Shown here: in pieces, positions 1 through 9,071 of the stretch
How the letters are laid out: the number at the start of each line of letters is the position of its first letter
How positions within the stretch are numbered: position 1 is the stretch's first letter
NCBI GenBank assembly: GCA_964492065.1
Contig: CAZBHH010000012.1
Location: 1 to 64,000 of the forward strand
Direction of reading: 5' to 3'
DNA length: 64,000 bases
Origin: JADKAC01 sp964492065
GTDB taxonomy: Bacteria; Bacteroidota; Bacteroidia; Chitinophagales; BACL12
Program-made: the position numbers and the translations under genes
The notes under the pieces: model-generated
Databases searched by the model: none
Told to the model about the DNA's origin: nothing
Seen by the model: the letters and a program-made list of their open reading frames with translations, nothing else

Positions 1-166
1 CAAATCTTCGAATTCCCAGCTCGACTTTGCATGCCTGATGATATACAGTGTTTTCATCTGTTGTTTTCTGATGGAAAAATATAACAGAAATGCATTGGTT
101 TTTTCTCAGTTATACACATATCTGCACTATTCTGATTAAAATAATATATTACCGGCAGACAATAGG

Positions 167-174
167 TAATTTTG
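167..174 (+). promoter_or_regulatory. -7 promoter element of rnr
   Basis: TAATTTTG matches the Bacteroidota sigma-70 -7 consensus TAnnTTTG exactly. Transcription should start around base 181, leaving only a few bases before the ATG at 187. The TTTG of this element supplies a TTG that could be mistaken for an in-frame start at 172. No clear TTG (-33) is seen at the expected distance. Confidence 0.65.
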
Positions 175-186
175 CACCTGAAAAAT

Positions 187-2358
187 ATGCCGAAGAAAAA
201 GAAAATAAATAAAGTAAGAAGTAATACAACCGGAAACTTTGAAACAGACCTGTACCATTTTATTGCCACCAAACCCGAGCGTGGCATTGCATTACACCAA
301 ATTGTCAAGTGGTCGTTGAAACAACAAGACGGCGAAGGTCTGTTTGACGCAATTGAAAATTTGTTAGCCGCCAACCGCATTGAGGAAATTACACAGGATA
401 AATTTCGAATAAAGAAATCCTACAACTCTGAAAATACGCTTATCGGGATTGTAGATATCACACGCTCGGGAAGCGCCTATGTAATTATTGACGGGAAATT
501 GAACGACATTTATATACCATCGCGGAATACACACCGGGCATTTAACGGCGATGTCGTCCGAGTCAGGCTTACCCGCAAGGCGAAGTCCAATAAGCAGGAA
601 GGCGAAATTGTTGAGATAATCAAGAGGCAAAAAGAAACCTTTATCGGCCATATTCAATTCAGCAATGAATACGCTTTTGTCGTTACCGATAAGGAATTTA
701 ATAATTGCGATTTCTACCTGCCGCCCGACGAGGTGAAACGTTCGAAAGTCTCAGACGGGCAACGGGTAATTGTCCGCTTAAAAGACTGGCCGCCGCATAT
801 GAAAAATCCCATCGGCGAGATAATCGATATACTTAAACCCGCCGGCGATCACGAAAGCGATATGCAGGCGATTATGATCGAGACCGGTATCAATTACCGG
901 TTTCCGAAAGATGTCGAAAAGGAAGCTGCCGCTATCTCAGAAACTATATCACAAGAAATTATTGCAGGCCGCAGGGATATGCGCAATACCTGGACAATTA
1001 CTATTGACCCGCACGATGCCAAAGACTTCGACGACGCCATCAGTTTGCGTTCATTGCCCAACGGACACCTTGAAATAGGTGTACATATAGCCGATGTATC
1101 TCACTTTGTAGCCGTCAACAGCCCTATCGACAAGGAAGCCTATCTGCGTGCAACTTCAGTGTATTTGGTTGACAGGGTTATCCCGATGCTGCCCGAAAAA
1201 TTATCCAATAACGTCTGTTCACTCGTGCCGCATAAGGACCGGCTTACGTTTTCTGCCATCTTTGAATTTAATAAAAAATATGAAATTGTAAATTCCTGGT
1301 TCGGCAAGACCGTCATTCATTCCGACCGCCGCTTTACCTATGAAGAAGTACAGGAAATCATTGAAAACGAAACCGGGGAATTTGCCGAAGAGATTCTGCA
1401 ATTAAATGCGGTTGCATATAAACTGCGTGACGATAAATTCAAAAACGGAGCCATCGCCTTCGAAACACAGGAGGTAAAATTCATACTCGATCAAAACAAG
1501 GTACCCACCGGCATCTATATTAAAGTGCGGAAGGATGCGCACATGCTCATAGAAGATCTGATGTTGCTGGCCAATCGCAAGGTTGCTGAATTCATGGGAA
1601 AGCCAACGCAGGGAAAAACACAAAAAGAAGTAAATGCCAATACAAAATATCCGTTTGTGTACCGGGTGCACGATTTTCCCGATATGCAGCGCCTGGAAGA
1701 ATTCGGACTGACGGCAAAGCGGTTTGGCTATAATTTACAATTGGACTCACCGCAGAAAATAGCCGCCGAATTAAACAAGCTCATGAAAAAAGTACAGGGG
1801 AAACCGGAGCAAAACGTGTTGGAACAAATGGCTATTCGCAGTATGGCAAAGGCGGTATATACCACCGATAATATCGGTCATTACGGACTCGCATTTAAAT
1901 ATTACACGCACTTTACATCGCCGATACGGCGCTACCCCGATTTGCTGGTGCACCGCATCCTGTTTGCCGCCTTGCAACATGCCAATAAACCGATTGCCAA
2001 AGAGTTGCTGGAGGAAAACTGCCGGTATGCCTCAGCCCAGGAGCGCAAAGCGATGGAGGCAGAACGGGAAAGCGTTAAATACAAACAAGTGGAATACCTT
2101 TCGGGACATGTCGGTGAAATATTTGAAGGCGTTATTACAGGGATAACCCACTTCGGCATTTTTGTAGAACTGCGGGAAAATAAATGCGAGGGAATGGTAT
2201 CGGTAAATTCAATCCGCGACGAACTCATGTTCGATGAAAAGCGAAAGCGCATGATCAGTCTTACCGGAAATACACCTATTGAAATGGGCAATATTGTAAA
2301 GGTGAAAATAGTAAAGGCCGATATGGATGCCCGCCGGCTCGATTTTGTCTTTGTGTAA
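187..2358 (+). CDS. rnr: Ribonuclease R (3'-5' exoribonuclease)
   Basis: Degrades structured RNA processively from the 3' end in the cytoplasm. The 723-residue protein starts with a lysine-rich stretch (PKKKKINK), followed by a winged-helix-like N-terminal region, OB/cold-shock domains, the RNB catalytic domain and a C-terminal S1 domain (GVITGITHFGIFVEL). The catalytic aspartates lie in DPHDAKDFDDAI, about residues 274-285. The HYGLAFKYYTHFTSPIRRYPDL block is the conserved RNB region. ATG 187 is preferred over an in-frame TTG at 172 because that TTG is part of the -7 promoter element. Length and domain order are normal for RNase R. The gene is monocistronic and convergent with the next one. 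Confidence 0.95.
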   Translation: MPKKKKINKVRSNTTGNFETDLYHFIATKPERGIALHQIVKWSLKQQDGEGLFDAIENLLAANRIEEITQDKFRIKKSYNSENTLIGIVDITRSGSAYVIIDGKLNDIYIPSRNTHRAFNGDVVRVRLTRKAKSNKQEGEIVEIIKRQKETFIGHIQFSNEYAFVVTDKEFNNCDFYLPPDEVKRSKVSDGQRVIVRLKDWPPHMKNPIGEIIDILKPAGDHESDMQAIMIETGINYRFPKDVEKEAAAISETISQEIIAGRRDMRNTWTITIDPHDAKDFDDAISLRSLPNGHLEIGVHIADVSHFVAVNSPIDKEAYLRATSVYLVDRVIPMLPEKLSNNVCSLVPHKDRLTFSAIFEFNKKYEIVNSWFGKTVIHSDRRFTYEEVQEIIENETGEFAEEILQLNAVAYKLRDDKFKNGAIAFETQEVKFILDQNKVPTGIYIKVRKDAHMLIEDLMLLANRKVAEFMGKPTQGKTQKEVNANTKYPFVYRVHDFPDMQRLEEFGLTAKRFGYNLQLDSPQKIAAELNKLMKKVQGKPEQNVLEQMAIRSMAKAVYTTDNIGHYGLAFKYYTHFTSPIRRYPDLLVHRILFAALQHANKPIAKELLEENCRYASAQERKAMEAERESVKYKQVEYLSGHVGEIFEGVITGITHFGIFVELRENKCEGMVSVNSIRDELMFDEKRKRMISLTGNTPIEMGNIVKVKIVKADMDARRLDFVFV

Positions 2359-2410
2359 TTTCAATTTGCGACGAATTGCAGAACCGGCTTAGATTCAGTC
2401 GGATAATCTC

Positions 2411-3157
2411 TCATTTGATGTTGTTGAAGTCGGGAATAGAGGCTTCTTGAAATAAAGCGGGCGGAAGCGTATCCCATACATGAATATCAGTGATGCTACC
2501 CACCGTTCCCCTGCCGGATGCCAGGCGGATATTTCCATACCATCGGTAATCAGTCCAGGGATTGGAAATTGCCGGAACAGTATCCTCCGCATGTTTAAAA
2601 TAATCCCATTGTGCAATCAACCGGGTTTCAAAGTCGATATAAATCAAATATTTGTTGTGCGGAGTTACGCCGACATTTTCGAATGTGAGCTGTAATATTT
2701 CCGCCTGCCTGCCGTCGGTTGTTTTTCCCCGGCCTGCATATTGAATCAAGACTCCGGGATCAAACAATTTAAACGGCATGACCAGCCAATAGGAATCATT
2801 CATCCAATATTGCCGGGCGAGGCGCAAATATCTGGAAAGCGTGTCGGTATTGCGCACTTGTACTCCATCCTGAAACACGATGCAATAATCATCCGTCAGC
2901 GAGGCGATGATTGAAATTGGCTGGGTAAGCAGGTCCACTCGTACCCGGTTATTCGGTTTATCCCAAAGCAATTGCCGCTTACCGAAAAAATTCCAGCCGA
3001 TGTAGCGGGTGGCATTGTAATAGTCCATCCCACCCATCATATTCACCGTTTCAGAAGCCAATGCCTTAGCCTGTGAAAGGGCTTGCTGAGATTTTGCATC
3101 GCCAAACCACGAGAGCAGGAAAATCAAAACCGCAAATCCATTCATGCCTTTATGCAT
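2411..3157 (-). CDS. Secreted protein of unknown function (DUF6503-like)
   Basis: A 248-residue exported protein. The N-terminus (MHKGMNGFAVLIFLLSWFG) is a signal peptide ending near residue 22; a second ATG at 3145 would also work. The body is soluble with alternating hydrophobic strands, as in lipoprotein-carrier-like beta folds (WLVMPFKLFDPGVLIQYAG, KYLIYIDFETRLIAQWDYF). This resembles the Bacteroidota DUF6503 family as I remember it, which I cannot verify here. It follows the upstream membrane-protein gene by ten bases, so the two are probably co-transcribed. Function unknown; an envelope role is inferred from export only. Confidence 0.6.
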   Translation of the reverse strand: MHKGMNGFAVLIFLLSWFGDAKSQQALSQAKALASETVNMMGGMDYYNATRYIGWNFFGKRQLLWDKPNNRVRVDLLTQPISIIASLTDDYCIVFQDGVQVRNTDTLSRYLRLARQYWMNDSYWLVMPFKLFDPGVLIQYAGRGKTTDGRQAEILQLTFENVGVTPHNKYLIYIDFETRLIAQWDYFKHAEDTVPAISNPWTDYRWYGNIRLASGRGTVGSITDIHVWDTLPPALFQEASIPDFNNIK

Positions 3158-3167
3158 CGCATTTACC

Positions 3168-3866
3168 TTAATTGTTCAGTTTAATCAATCGCACTCCTTT
3201 GTACAATATCAGTGCCGTGCCACACATGATAACATGCGCCATATCCACAGCCCTGAACCATGGATCGTGTATATGAATGCCTGCTATCTGTACAAAGGCG
3301 GCAATAAAGGAAATGCTTACAGCAATCAGTATCCACTTGCTCGCAGGATTGCGGGTTTTTCTGTAATTGATCAACTCAAAGATACCCACGACAATGCCCA
3401 GGCCGTAAAAGGCGTGGAATTCCACCCAGAAGAAATTGAGTGTAACGATAGCAGTTGTTACCATTGTACACAATTCCAGTATGTTAAGCGCCGGAAGAAT
3501 TCTTTGAAGCAATTTCGGCATCTGCGGCAACACGTGAATGATTGCCGCCCGCTCAGCTAACATAATGGCAAACATACTCGTTATCCATCCTGGAAGTTTC
3601 CACCCGATGCCCAAACGGTAACACAATGCATGGCCGAAAATACCTCCGAGCAATGTGGCTAACCCAATCATAAAAAAAAAATAACGGTACAATTGATTGG
3701 GGAGGGTGGGCACTAATTCGCCTTTCGATTTAAAAAAGATCCTCCAGGTAATTGCAGTAATGAAAATGTCGGTAATTGCAGTAACCGGTTCCTGAATCAA
3801 AATATCGAACAGGTAAAAACTGGTTGCATCATTACACAGCCCGGTGTGATTTGGAATTATCGACAT
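3168..3866 (-). CDS. Multi-pass membrane protein, DUF6962-like
   Basis: An integral membrane protein of about 232 residues with six to seven hydrophobic helices, starting EPVTAITDIFITAI and ending with a helix before YKGVRLIKLNN. The arrangement is like the DUF6962 family of Bacteroidota inner-membrane proteins (recollection, not a search). I start it at ATG 3866 (MSIIPNHTG). The reading frame stays open upstream to 3932, but those codons would be encoded by a terminator hairpin and are unlikely to be translated. It is the first gene of a probable two-gene operon with the secreted protein at 2411-3157. Its leader carries a dyad over the promoter and an early hairpin, suggesting regulation. 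Function unknown. Confidence 0.6.
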   Translation of the reverse strand: MSIIPNHTGLCNDATSFYLFDILIQEPVTAITDIFITAITWRIFFKSKGELVPTLPNQLYRYFFFMIGLATLLGGIFGHALCYRLGIGWKLPGWITSMFAIMLAERAAIIHVLPQMPKLLQRILPALNILELCTMVTTAIVTLNFFWVEFHAFYGLGIVVGIFELINYRKTRNPASKWILIAVSISFIAAFVQIAGIHIHDPWFRAVDMAHVIMCGTALILYKGVRLIKLNN

Positions 3867-3899
3867 ACCATGAACACTATGTTTTGAACTCCTGAAAAT

Positions 3900-3929
3900 A
3901 AAAAAACCCCGGAATAAATCCGAGGTTTT
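3900..3929 (-). terminator. Early terminator/attenuator hairpin before the DUF6962-like gene
   Basis: On the minus strand, AAAACCTCGG and CCGGGGTTTT form a ten-base-pair stem (one G-U pair) with a seven-base loop, followed by a run of T. The hairpin lies about 25 bases after a -7 promoter element and 34 bases before the ATG at 3866. This places it in the leader of that gene, not at the end of a preceding gene. It could attenuate the operon or end a short RNA. Confidence 0.6.
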
Positions 3930-3939
3930 CAACCAAAAC

Positions 3940-3978
3940 AGGTTTCCAATGGCAAAAATACATTGTGTATGGAAACCT
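3940..3978 (-). promoter_or_regulatory. -7 element inside a 9-bp inverted repeat
   Basis: The minus strand has TATTTTTG at 3960-3953, an exact TAnnTTTG element. It sits in the spacer of a perfect inverted repeat, AGGTTTCCA (3940-3948) and TGGAAACCT (3970-3978), separated by 21 bases. A dyad enclosing the -7 element is the usual geometry of a repressor operator. The regulator is not identifiable. Confidence 0.5.
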
Positions 3979-4338
3979 AAAGACTTCTGTGTATTCAGGT
4001 TATTTGAAGAACGTTCACTGAGGCAAATATAATCCGTTTGGAAATGCCCTCATATTATTAGCTGAAAAATTTTTTTGAACATTATATATATTATTGATAT
4101 TCAATTATATAAATCTTTTTTTTGCAAAGGATAACGAATAATCTTAATATTATAAATTTAACAATGTATAATGTCAAACTGTCAGCACACCATACATTTA
4201 TCGGGTATAATCTTCCATTCAATGAAACGGCATGCCATAATTACAGCAGGTGGGTTCCGCTGCCGACAATGCCGGGTTCCAGGGCGGGCTGTTCGGTTTT
4301 CTCAATTTCAGATGCCCCAATTCGGGTCGCCATAGCGG
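3979..4338. other. Non-coding AT-rich stretch
   Basis: Between two minus-strand genes. The part near 4040-4120 is very AT-rich (runs of TATATAT and T8) and holds no hairpin with a T tract that I could confirm. A short open frame on the plus strand from 4122 has no recognisable protein character. I see no RNA gene. Confidence 0.4.
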
Positions 4339-4953
4339 TTAGAGGTTATAGGTGATGCCAATGTTCAAGGCCGGTTTAACAAAGGCATGCATATCCATAG
4401 AAGCGTTCAGCACCCGGAGATTCACCTGGATTGGCGTATCGAGCTGTTTTCTGAAATCGTAGCCCGTACCGATGCCAAACTGGGGGAAGAAAGCGCCCTT
4501 ACTGGTAAACAGGGTGTGTTCCAGGGAGGCAGTTTCTATATCATCCGGTTGATTTTCAAATATTTGCGCATATCCAGCCGAAGCGAAGAAATCCACAATC
4601 CAGCCCGATTGATAAATCGTTTTGAAGTCGAGTTCCACAGAAGCAAAAGCGGCTACTGACTGAACGCCTGTTTTCACCACTCCAAATTGAGGGACAAAAT
4701 ACAGGTGTTTATCCGTGTAGCGCACTCCTTTGGTACATTCCACCTTTTCGCGGGTTGCATAAATAAAGTCGTACTCAGGGCCAATGACAATTCCGGGAAA
4801 TTGCATTTCGTAAGCCATAAAGTACACCCTTACCGGGTGCTGTTTGCCGCTTTTCTGTTTACCGAATGAATTTGCGAATTGGGCGTCCGCATTCTGGATA
4901 CCTATTATCAGGGCAATTACCGCGATAATAGTTTTTACTGAGTTGTGTGTCAT
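4339..4953 (-). CDS. Probable outer-membrane beta-barrel protein
   Basis: A 204-residue exported protein. MTHNSVKTIIAVIALIIG followed by NADAQ is a signal peptide with cleavage after ADA. The rest alternates short amphipathic strands and turns (FMAYEMQFPGIVIGPEYDFI, YFVPQFGVVKTGVQSVAAF) and ends in LNIGITYNL, typical of small Bacteroidota outer-membrane barrels. The ATG at 4953 is preferred to a TTG at 4980, which lies close to a promoter-like CACCTTTG. It stands alone on the minus strand. No substrate or function can be assigned. Confidence 0.6.
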   Translation of the reverse strand: MTHNSVKTIIAVIALIIGIQNADAQFANSFGKQKSGKQHPVRVYFMAYEMQFPGIVIGPEYDFIYATREKVECTKGVRYTDKHLYFVPQFGVVKTGVQSVAAFASVELDFKTIYQSGWIVDFFASAGYAQIFENQPDDIETASLEHTLFTSKGAFFPQFGIGTGYDFRKQLDTPIQVNLRVLNASMDMHAFVKPALNIGITYNL

Positions 4954-5081
4954 TTCCAATTGGTTTATTTTCGTTAGCAATGCAAAGGTGACTCATCAAA
5001 AACCGTTCACCATAAATATTTGCTTACGATAGTGACCCAAAAGTGACAACGTTTCACAATTTACCTGTTTTTATTACATTT

Positions 5082-6734
5082 TTACAGGGAAGAAATCGGA
5101 GTATCCCCGGGATAGGTAACACCGAATTCAAATTGGACACTCCGGGTTTCCCTTGCCGGTAAATGTATTTTCCAGGTAAGAATTCCGGAGGATTCCTCAA
5201 GCACTGCACTTCCTGTTTTCAGTACATTTACCTTGATATCATTGACCTGGCTCACCGGAATATGGTCTTTTATGACAATATCCAGGTCGTAAGCTTTGGC
5301 ATTGCGGACAGTTATTTCGAAAGCCCGGTTCAGGGTAATATCCGAATTAAAGAACTTTTCATTGGTTTTATCCTTTAAAATTTGCCGCTTCACTTCTATT
5401 GATTTGTCACGTCCCAAACTGACCTCCAGTGTATCGCTTAACCCGCCGCCATTGAGCATGGTTTTGCCGACATAGGTGCTGTTAAAGTAGATATTGGCAT
5501 TTCCCGGGATCAGGCTAAGTTCCTCCCATCCCGTAATCCGGGCAATCAGGAAGGCGGATGGATCCATTTTGGGTATTGTCAGATAATTATACCCCGATGG
5601 CAGGGTAGCAGTTTTCAGGGCGACAATATGGCCTTTTCCGTCTGAAGGAATGGTATATTTGAGGTTAACGGCGAATTCTGTGTTTGCAATTGTTTGGTTT
5701 TGGGCTGTAAAATTTGAACTGAGGTCCGCATCTTTCCGGTTGTTGAGATAACTGTCAATGGATTTTTCGGCAGGCATCCCCATTTCTTCCCCACCCGCAT
5801 TCCCGTCCTGGTAATCACGTTCGTAATAACTCTGGTAATAACCGATATACCAGGTGCCTATCGCAGGCGGATTATTGCCCAGCGACGGGTTTCCCGTGCT
5901 ACAGGTAATCGTAATATCCCGCCAGTCAATACCGGTATTTTGCCAAATATTCGCCTTATAAGTCAGCTCTACCGGTTTATTGATGTCTATGGCTCTTAAA
6001 TCATAGGTGGCATACCAACCCGCATTGTATGTGAGATAGTTTACCTCTACCCGTGCCGAAAGGGATTGGTTTGCAACGACTGAAATAATTATCTCGGGAA
6101 TGGATTGGCCGGCGTTTATACTGTTTTGCTGATTCCAAAAATTCTGCAAGTCGGCGAGTCGTGTCTGTAATGCATATAATAAGTTTGAATGCTCCAATTC
6201 TTGCCGCTGCAACCGAATCAGTTCGTCGGAAATTGCATTCAGTTTGACATTGTAGTACTCCAGCGCCTGTTTTAAAACGTCTAACGAATCGCTTTTACCT
6301 TCTCCTTTGAGCAATTTATTGTTGAGCAGCATCTGCTTCTGCAACTGCAGGTTCTCCTTTTTGAAATTCAGGTCGGCGGTCGCAAAATTCAATTCGGTAA
6401 TCGAGTCATTTATCTGCTGTATCCGCTTCTGTATATCATCGGGTATTTTGCCGATGGTATTGGGATCGGGATACCACATGCGGTACTGCACATCTAAAAT
6501 CGTAAAGTCGCCCTTTCCGCCGGCCTGAATGCTGTTCGGGTCTATGGAAGCGGCGATTCCGCGAATTATAATATCGGTAGCGCCTTTGTCTAACTGCACG
6601 GATTTAGCATGGTATAATTGAACCCCGCTCAGGAAAACCGTTGCCTTTTCTACCGGCGCTTCTATAATGGTTGTATTTTGAGAAATGACTAATGTTGATT
6701 GCAACAGCAGGAATACTACCCGGAGAAATTTCAT
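5082..6734 (-). CDS. DUF4139 (MuiA-like) exported protein
   Basis: A 550-residue protein with a signal peptide (MKFLRVVFLLLQSTLVISQ). The N-terminal domain (ATVFLSGVQLYHAKSV, IIRGIAASIDPNSIQ) matches the DUF4140 type and the C-terminal half the DUF4139 type, the pair found in proteins called mucoidy inhibitor A family. A heptad-rich helical segment at about residues 100-195 is likely a coiled coil between them. The conserved block NAGWYATYDLRA begins the DUF4139 part. The gene lies 95 bases from the aminotransferase gene upstream and may or may not be part of that operon. The molecular role of the family is not established. Confidence 0.8.
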   Translation of the reverse strand: MKFLRVVFLLLQSTLVISQNTTIIEAPVEKATVFLSGVQLYHAKSVQLDKGATDIIIRGIAASIDPNSIQAGGKGDFTILDVQYRMWYPDPNTIGKIPDDIQKRIQQINDSITELNFATADLNFKKENLQLQKQMLLNNKLLKGEGKSDSLDVLKQALEYYNVKLNAISDELIRLQRQELEHSNLLYALQTRLADLQNFWNQQNSINAGQSIPEIIISVVANQSLSARVEVNYLTYNAGWYATYDLRAIDINKPVELTYKANIWQNTGIDWRDITITCSTGNPSLGNNPPAIGTWYIGYYQSYYERDYQDGNAGGEEMGMPAEKSIDSYLNNRKDADLSSNFTAQNQTIANTEFAVNLKYTIPSDGKGHIVALKTATLPSGYNYLTIPKMDPSAFLIARITGWEELSLIPGNANIYFNSTYVGKTMLNGGGLSDTLEVSLGRDKSIEVKRQILKDKTNEKFFNSDITLNRAFEITVRNAKAYDLDIVIKDHIPVSQVNDIKVNVLKTGSAVLEESSGILTWKIHLPARETRSVQFEFGVTYPGDTPISSL

Positions 6735-6829
6735 AATAAAGATTTTCTTCAGAGATGCGTTCGGCAGTAAATTCCATAAAACATATTACTGCCCGATTGC
6801 ACGGATTCCGCCGCACATACTCAATGCAA

Positions 6830-7681
6830 TTATTGCCGTTCGAAGAAATCTTGTAAATATTCGTTCAGTTTGGCCAGGAGCAATCCGGAAATTTCCCGGC
6901 CGTACAGGGAATCTCCGCATTGCCCAACCCATTGAATGCCCTGCATGGTATTGGTGATAAACATCTCATCGGCTTCTCTTACATCTGCAAGGCTCAGGGG
7001 GCACTCAACCACGTCCATCCCCGATTTGCGGCACAACTTAATCAATACCCGTCGCATGACGCCGTTAATACATCCCTCCGATACGGCAGGGGTTAACAGG
7101 ACATTGCCTTTGCGGATAAAGAAATTGGAAAACTGCATTTCCACCGGCCTGCCGTGAATATTCTGAATAATAATATCGTCCAGGGATTGTTCCTTTGCAT
7201 GAATACCCGCCATGGTATAGATCATTGCATTAGCCGATTTGAACTCTGAAAACGCACCCGGCACTTTTGTCAACCCGTCAAATACACCGATATTCAAACC
7301 CTGCGTATTGAGCAAATAATAATCACTTTGCAGCGGTACCGTTTCGATTAAATATTCCGCATCAAAATTTTCAGGTGTATATCTTCCCTTGCCTGCACGC
7401 CAAAAGGTGAGCCTGACTCTGGCATTTTGGATCCCATTTTGTGCAGTGAGTTCTTCCACCTGGTTTTTAAAGGAGGTAATGGTCCAGGATTCGGGGATTT
7501 CCATTTTAAGAGCCGATAGCCCTTCGATAAACCGCACGTAATGCTGGTTGAAAAACAACGCTTTGCCTTTACATACTTTAATGGTTTCAAACAGGCCGTC
7601 GCCGTATAAAAACGACCGGTTGAATGGCGCAATCGAAAACAGCGCCTCGTCGAGAATCTGACCGTTATAATTTATCAGCAT
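6830..7681 (-). CDS. Class-IV aminotransferase (BCAT/ADC lyase-like)
   Basis: A PLP enzyme of 283 residues from the D-amino-acid/branched-chain aminotransferase and aminodeoxychorismate lyase fold. It opens with LINYNGQILDEALFSI and GDGLFETIKV. The likely PLP lysine is in FKSANAMIYTMA, and VEMQFSNFFIRKG corresponds to the cofactor-binding ExxxSNxF block. ATG 7681 is chosen because the longer open frame would run into scoB; this leaves a 16-base gap. Placement directly after scoAB suggests work on amino acids or keto acids, but folate (PabC) function cannot be excluded from sequence alone. Confidence 0.8.
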   Translation of the reverse strand: MLINYNGQILDEALFSIAPFNRSFLYGDGLFETIKVCKGKALFFNQHYVRFIEGLSALKMEIPESWTITSFKNQVEELTAQNGIQNARVRLTFWRAGKGRYTPENFDAEYLIETVPLQSDYYLLNTQGLNIGVFDGLTKVPGAFSEFKSANAMIYTMAGIHAKEQSLDDIIIQNIHGRPVEMQFSNFFIRKGNVLLTPAVSEGCINGVMRRVLIKLCRKSGMDVVECPLSLADVREADEMFITNTMQGIQWVGQCGDSLYGREISGLLLAKLNEYLQDFFERQ

Positions 7682-7697
7682 GAGAGCGCTGCGGGCT

Positions 7698-8351
7698 TCA
7701 GAATTGCATTTCGGGAATATCTCCTTCCACAATTAAGCGGCCTTCCGTTTTGGATTGAATTTCTTCAACGCTGACACCGGGGGCTCGTTCAATTAATTTA
7801 AATCCGCCTTCGGTAATCTCAAACATGCCCAAATCGGTAACTACTTTCTTCACACAGCGCAACCCGGTTATCGGCAGGGTGCATTTTTTCAATAATTTAC
7901 TGGAGCCGTCTTTACTGGTATGCTGCATTGCGACGATAATATTTTTTGCACTGGCAACCAGGTCCATGGCGCCGCCCATACCTTTCACCATCTTACCGGG
8001 AATTTTCCAGTTGGCGATGTCACCGTTATCCGCTACTTCCATTGCACCCAGTACGGTGAGGTTCACCTTTCCGGCACGAATCATCCCAAAACTCATCGCA
8101 CTATCGAAGAAAGCCGAACCGGGCAATGTGGTGATAGTTTGTTTACCTGCATTAATCAAATCGGGATCCACTTCTTCCTCGGTCGGGAAAGGTCCCATAC
8201 CCAATAACCCGTTTTCACTCTGCAGCGTAACGGTGATGCCTTCGGGAATATAATTGGCGACGAGCGTCGGAATTCCAATACCGAGGTTTACGTAATATCC
8301 GTCTTTTAATTCTCTGGCTATTCTCTGTGCAATCTGGTTTTTGTCTAACAT
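7698..8351 (-). CDS. scoB: 3-oxoacid CoA-transferase subunit B
   Basis: Beta subunit of a family I CoA-transferase, which moves CoA between succinyl-CoA and acetoacetate or a related 3-oxoacid. The 217 residues contain NLGIGIPTLVANYIP and the catalytic signature LQSENGLLG, in which the glutamate forms the CoA thioester. Length is normal for the separate B subunit. It follows scoA by 21 bases on the same strand, and both precede the aminotransferase. Confidence 0.92.
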   Translation of the reverse strand: MLDKNQIAQRIARELKDGYYVNLGIGIPTLVANYIPEGITVTLQSENGLLGMGPFPTEEEVDPDLINAGKQTITTLPGSAFFDSAMSFGMIRAGKVNLTVLGAMEVADNGDIANWKIPGKMVKGMGGAMDLVASAKNIIVAMQHTSKDGSSKLLKKCTLPITGLRCVKKVVTDLGMFEITEGGFKLIERAPGVSVEEIQSKTEGRLIVEGDIPEMQF

Positions 8352-8372
8352 ATTTTATTCATTTAATAACCG

Positions 8373-9071
8373 TTATTTTCTGATTGTGCGTTGTTCGATG
8401 CGTTTTTCGTAATTGCTGCCCTGGAATATACGGTGTACGTAGATTCCCGGTGTATGAATGGCATTGGGATCTAAGGTTCCTGCCGGCACCAGTTCCTCCA
8501 CTTCGGCAATGGTAATTTTTCCTCCCATTGCCATCAGCGGGTTGAAATTCCGGGCGGTGCCTTTGTATATTAAATTTCCGGCAGTATCGCCTTTCCACGC
8601 TTTTACAATCGCGAAGTCTGCGTCGAAGGCGTATTCCAGCAAATACTGTTTGCCATTGAATTCGCGGATTTCTTTTCCCTCGGCCACTTCGGTACCCACG
8701 CCGGCAGGTGTATAGATTGCCGGCATTCCATAACCCGAAGCCATACACCGCGTTGCGAGTGTCCCCTGGGGTATGAGTTCCACCTCCAGTTCACCGGTCA
8801 GCAACTGACGCTCAAATTCAGCGTTCTCACCTACATAACTGGCAATCATTTTTTTCAACTGGTTTTTGCGCAACAGCAACCCGATTCCAAAATCATCTAT
8901 GCCGGCGTTATTGGATATACAAGTGATATTTTTAACCCCCTTTCTCACTAACGCATTAATACAATTCTCGGGGATTCCGCACAAACCGAATCCTCCTATC
9001 ATCAGCGTACAGTTGTCTTCAATATCAAAAATTGCAGCTTCTGCATTTTCAACCACCTTTTTAATACTCAT
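8373..9071 (-). CDS. scoA: 3-oxoacid CoA-transferase subunit A
   Basis: Alpha subunit of the same CoA-transferase. The 232 residues carry the family signature DNCTLMIGGFGLCGIP near residue 19 and YAFDADFAIVKAWKGDTAGN further on. Its ATG overlaps the stop codon of the DUF4296 gene (ATGA), so translation of the two is probably coupled. Together with scoB it should allow use or production of acetoacetate in fatty-acid, leucine or lysine breakdown; the exact acyl substrate is not decided by the sequence. Confidence 0.92.
   Translation of the reverse strand: MSIKKVVENAEAAIFDIEDNCTLMIGGFGLCGIPENCINALVRKGVKNITCISNNAGIDDFGIGLLLRKNQLKKMIASYVGENAEFERQLLTGELEVELIPQGTLATRCMASGYGMPAIYTPAGVGTEVAEGKEIREFNGKQYLLEYAFDADFAIVKAWKGDTAGNLIYKGTARNFNPLMAMGGKITIAEVEELVPAGTLDPNAIHTPGIYVHRIFQGSNYEKRIEQRTIRK

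Noticed and set aside
1..40. tRNA 3' end suggested by TTCGAATTC near the window edge
   Set aside because: The flanking bases do not form a T stem (C53/T61 and neighbours mismatch) and no CCA or acceptor pairing can be shown.
4122..4355. Plus-strand open frame of 77 codons
   Set aside because: No protein-like pattern, no promoter, overlaps the 3' end of the opposite barrel-protein gene.
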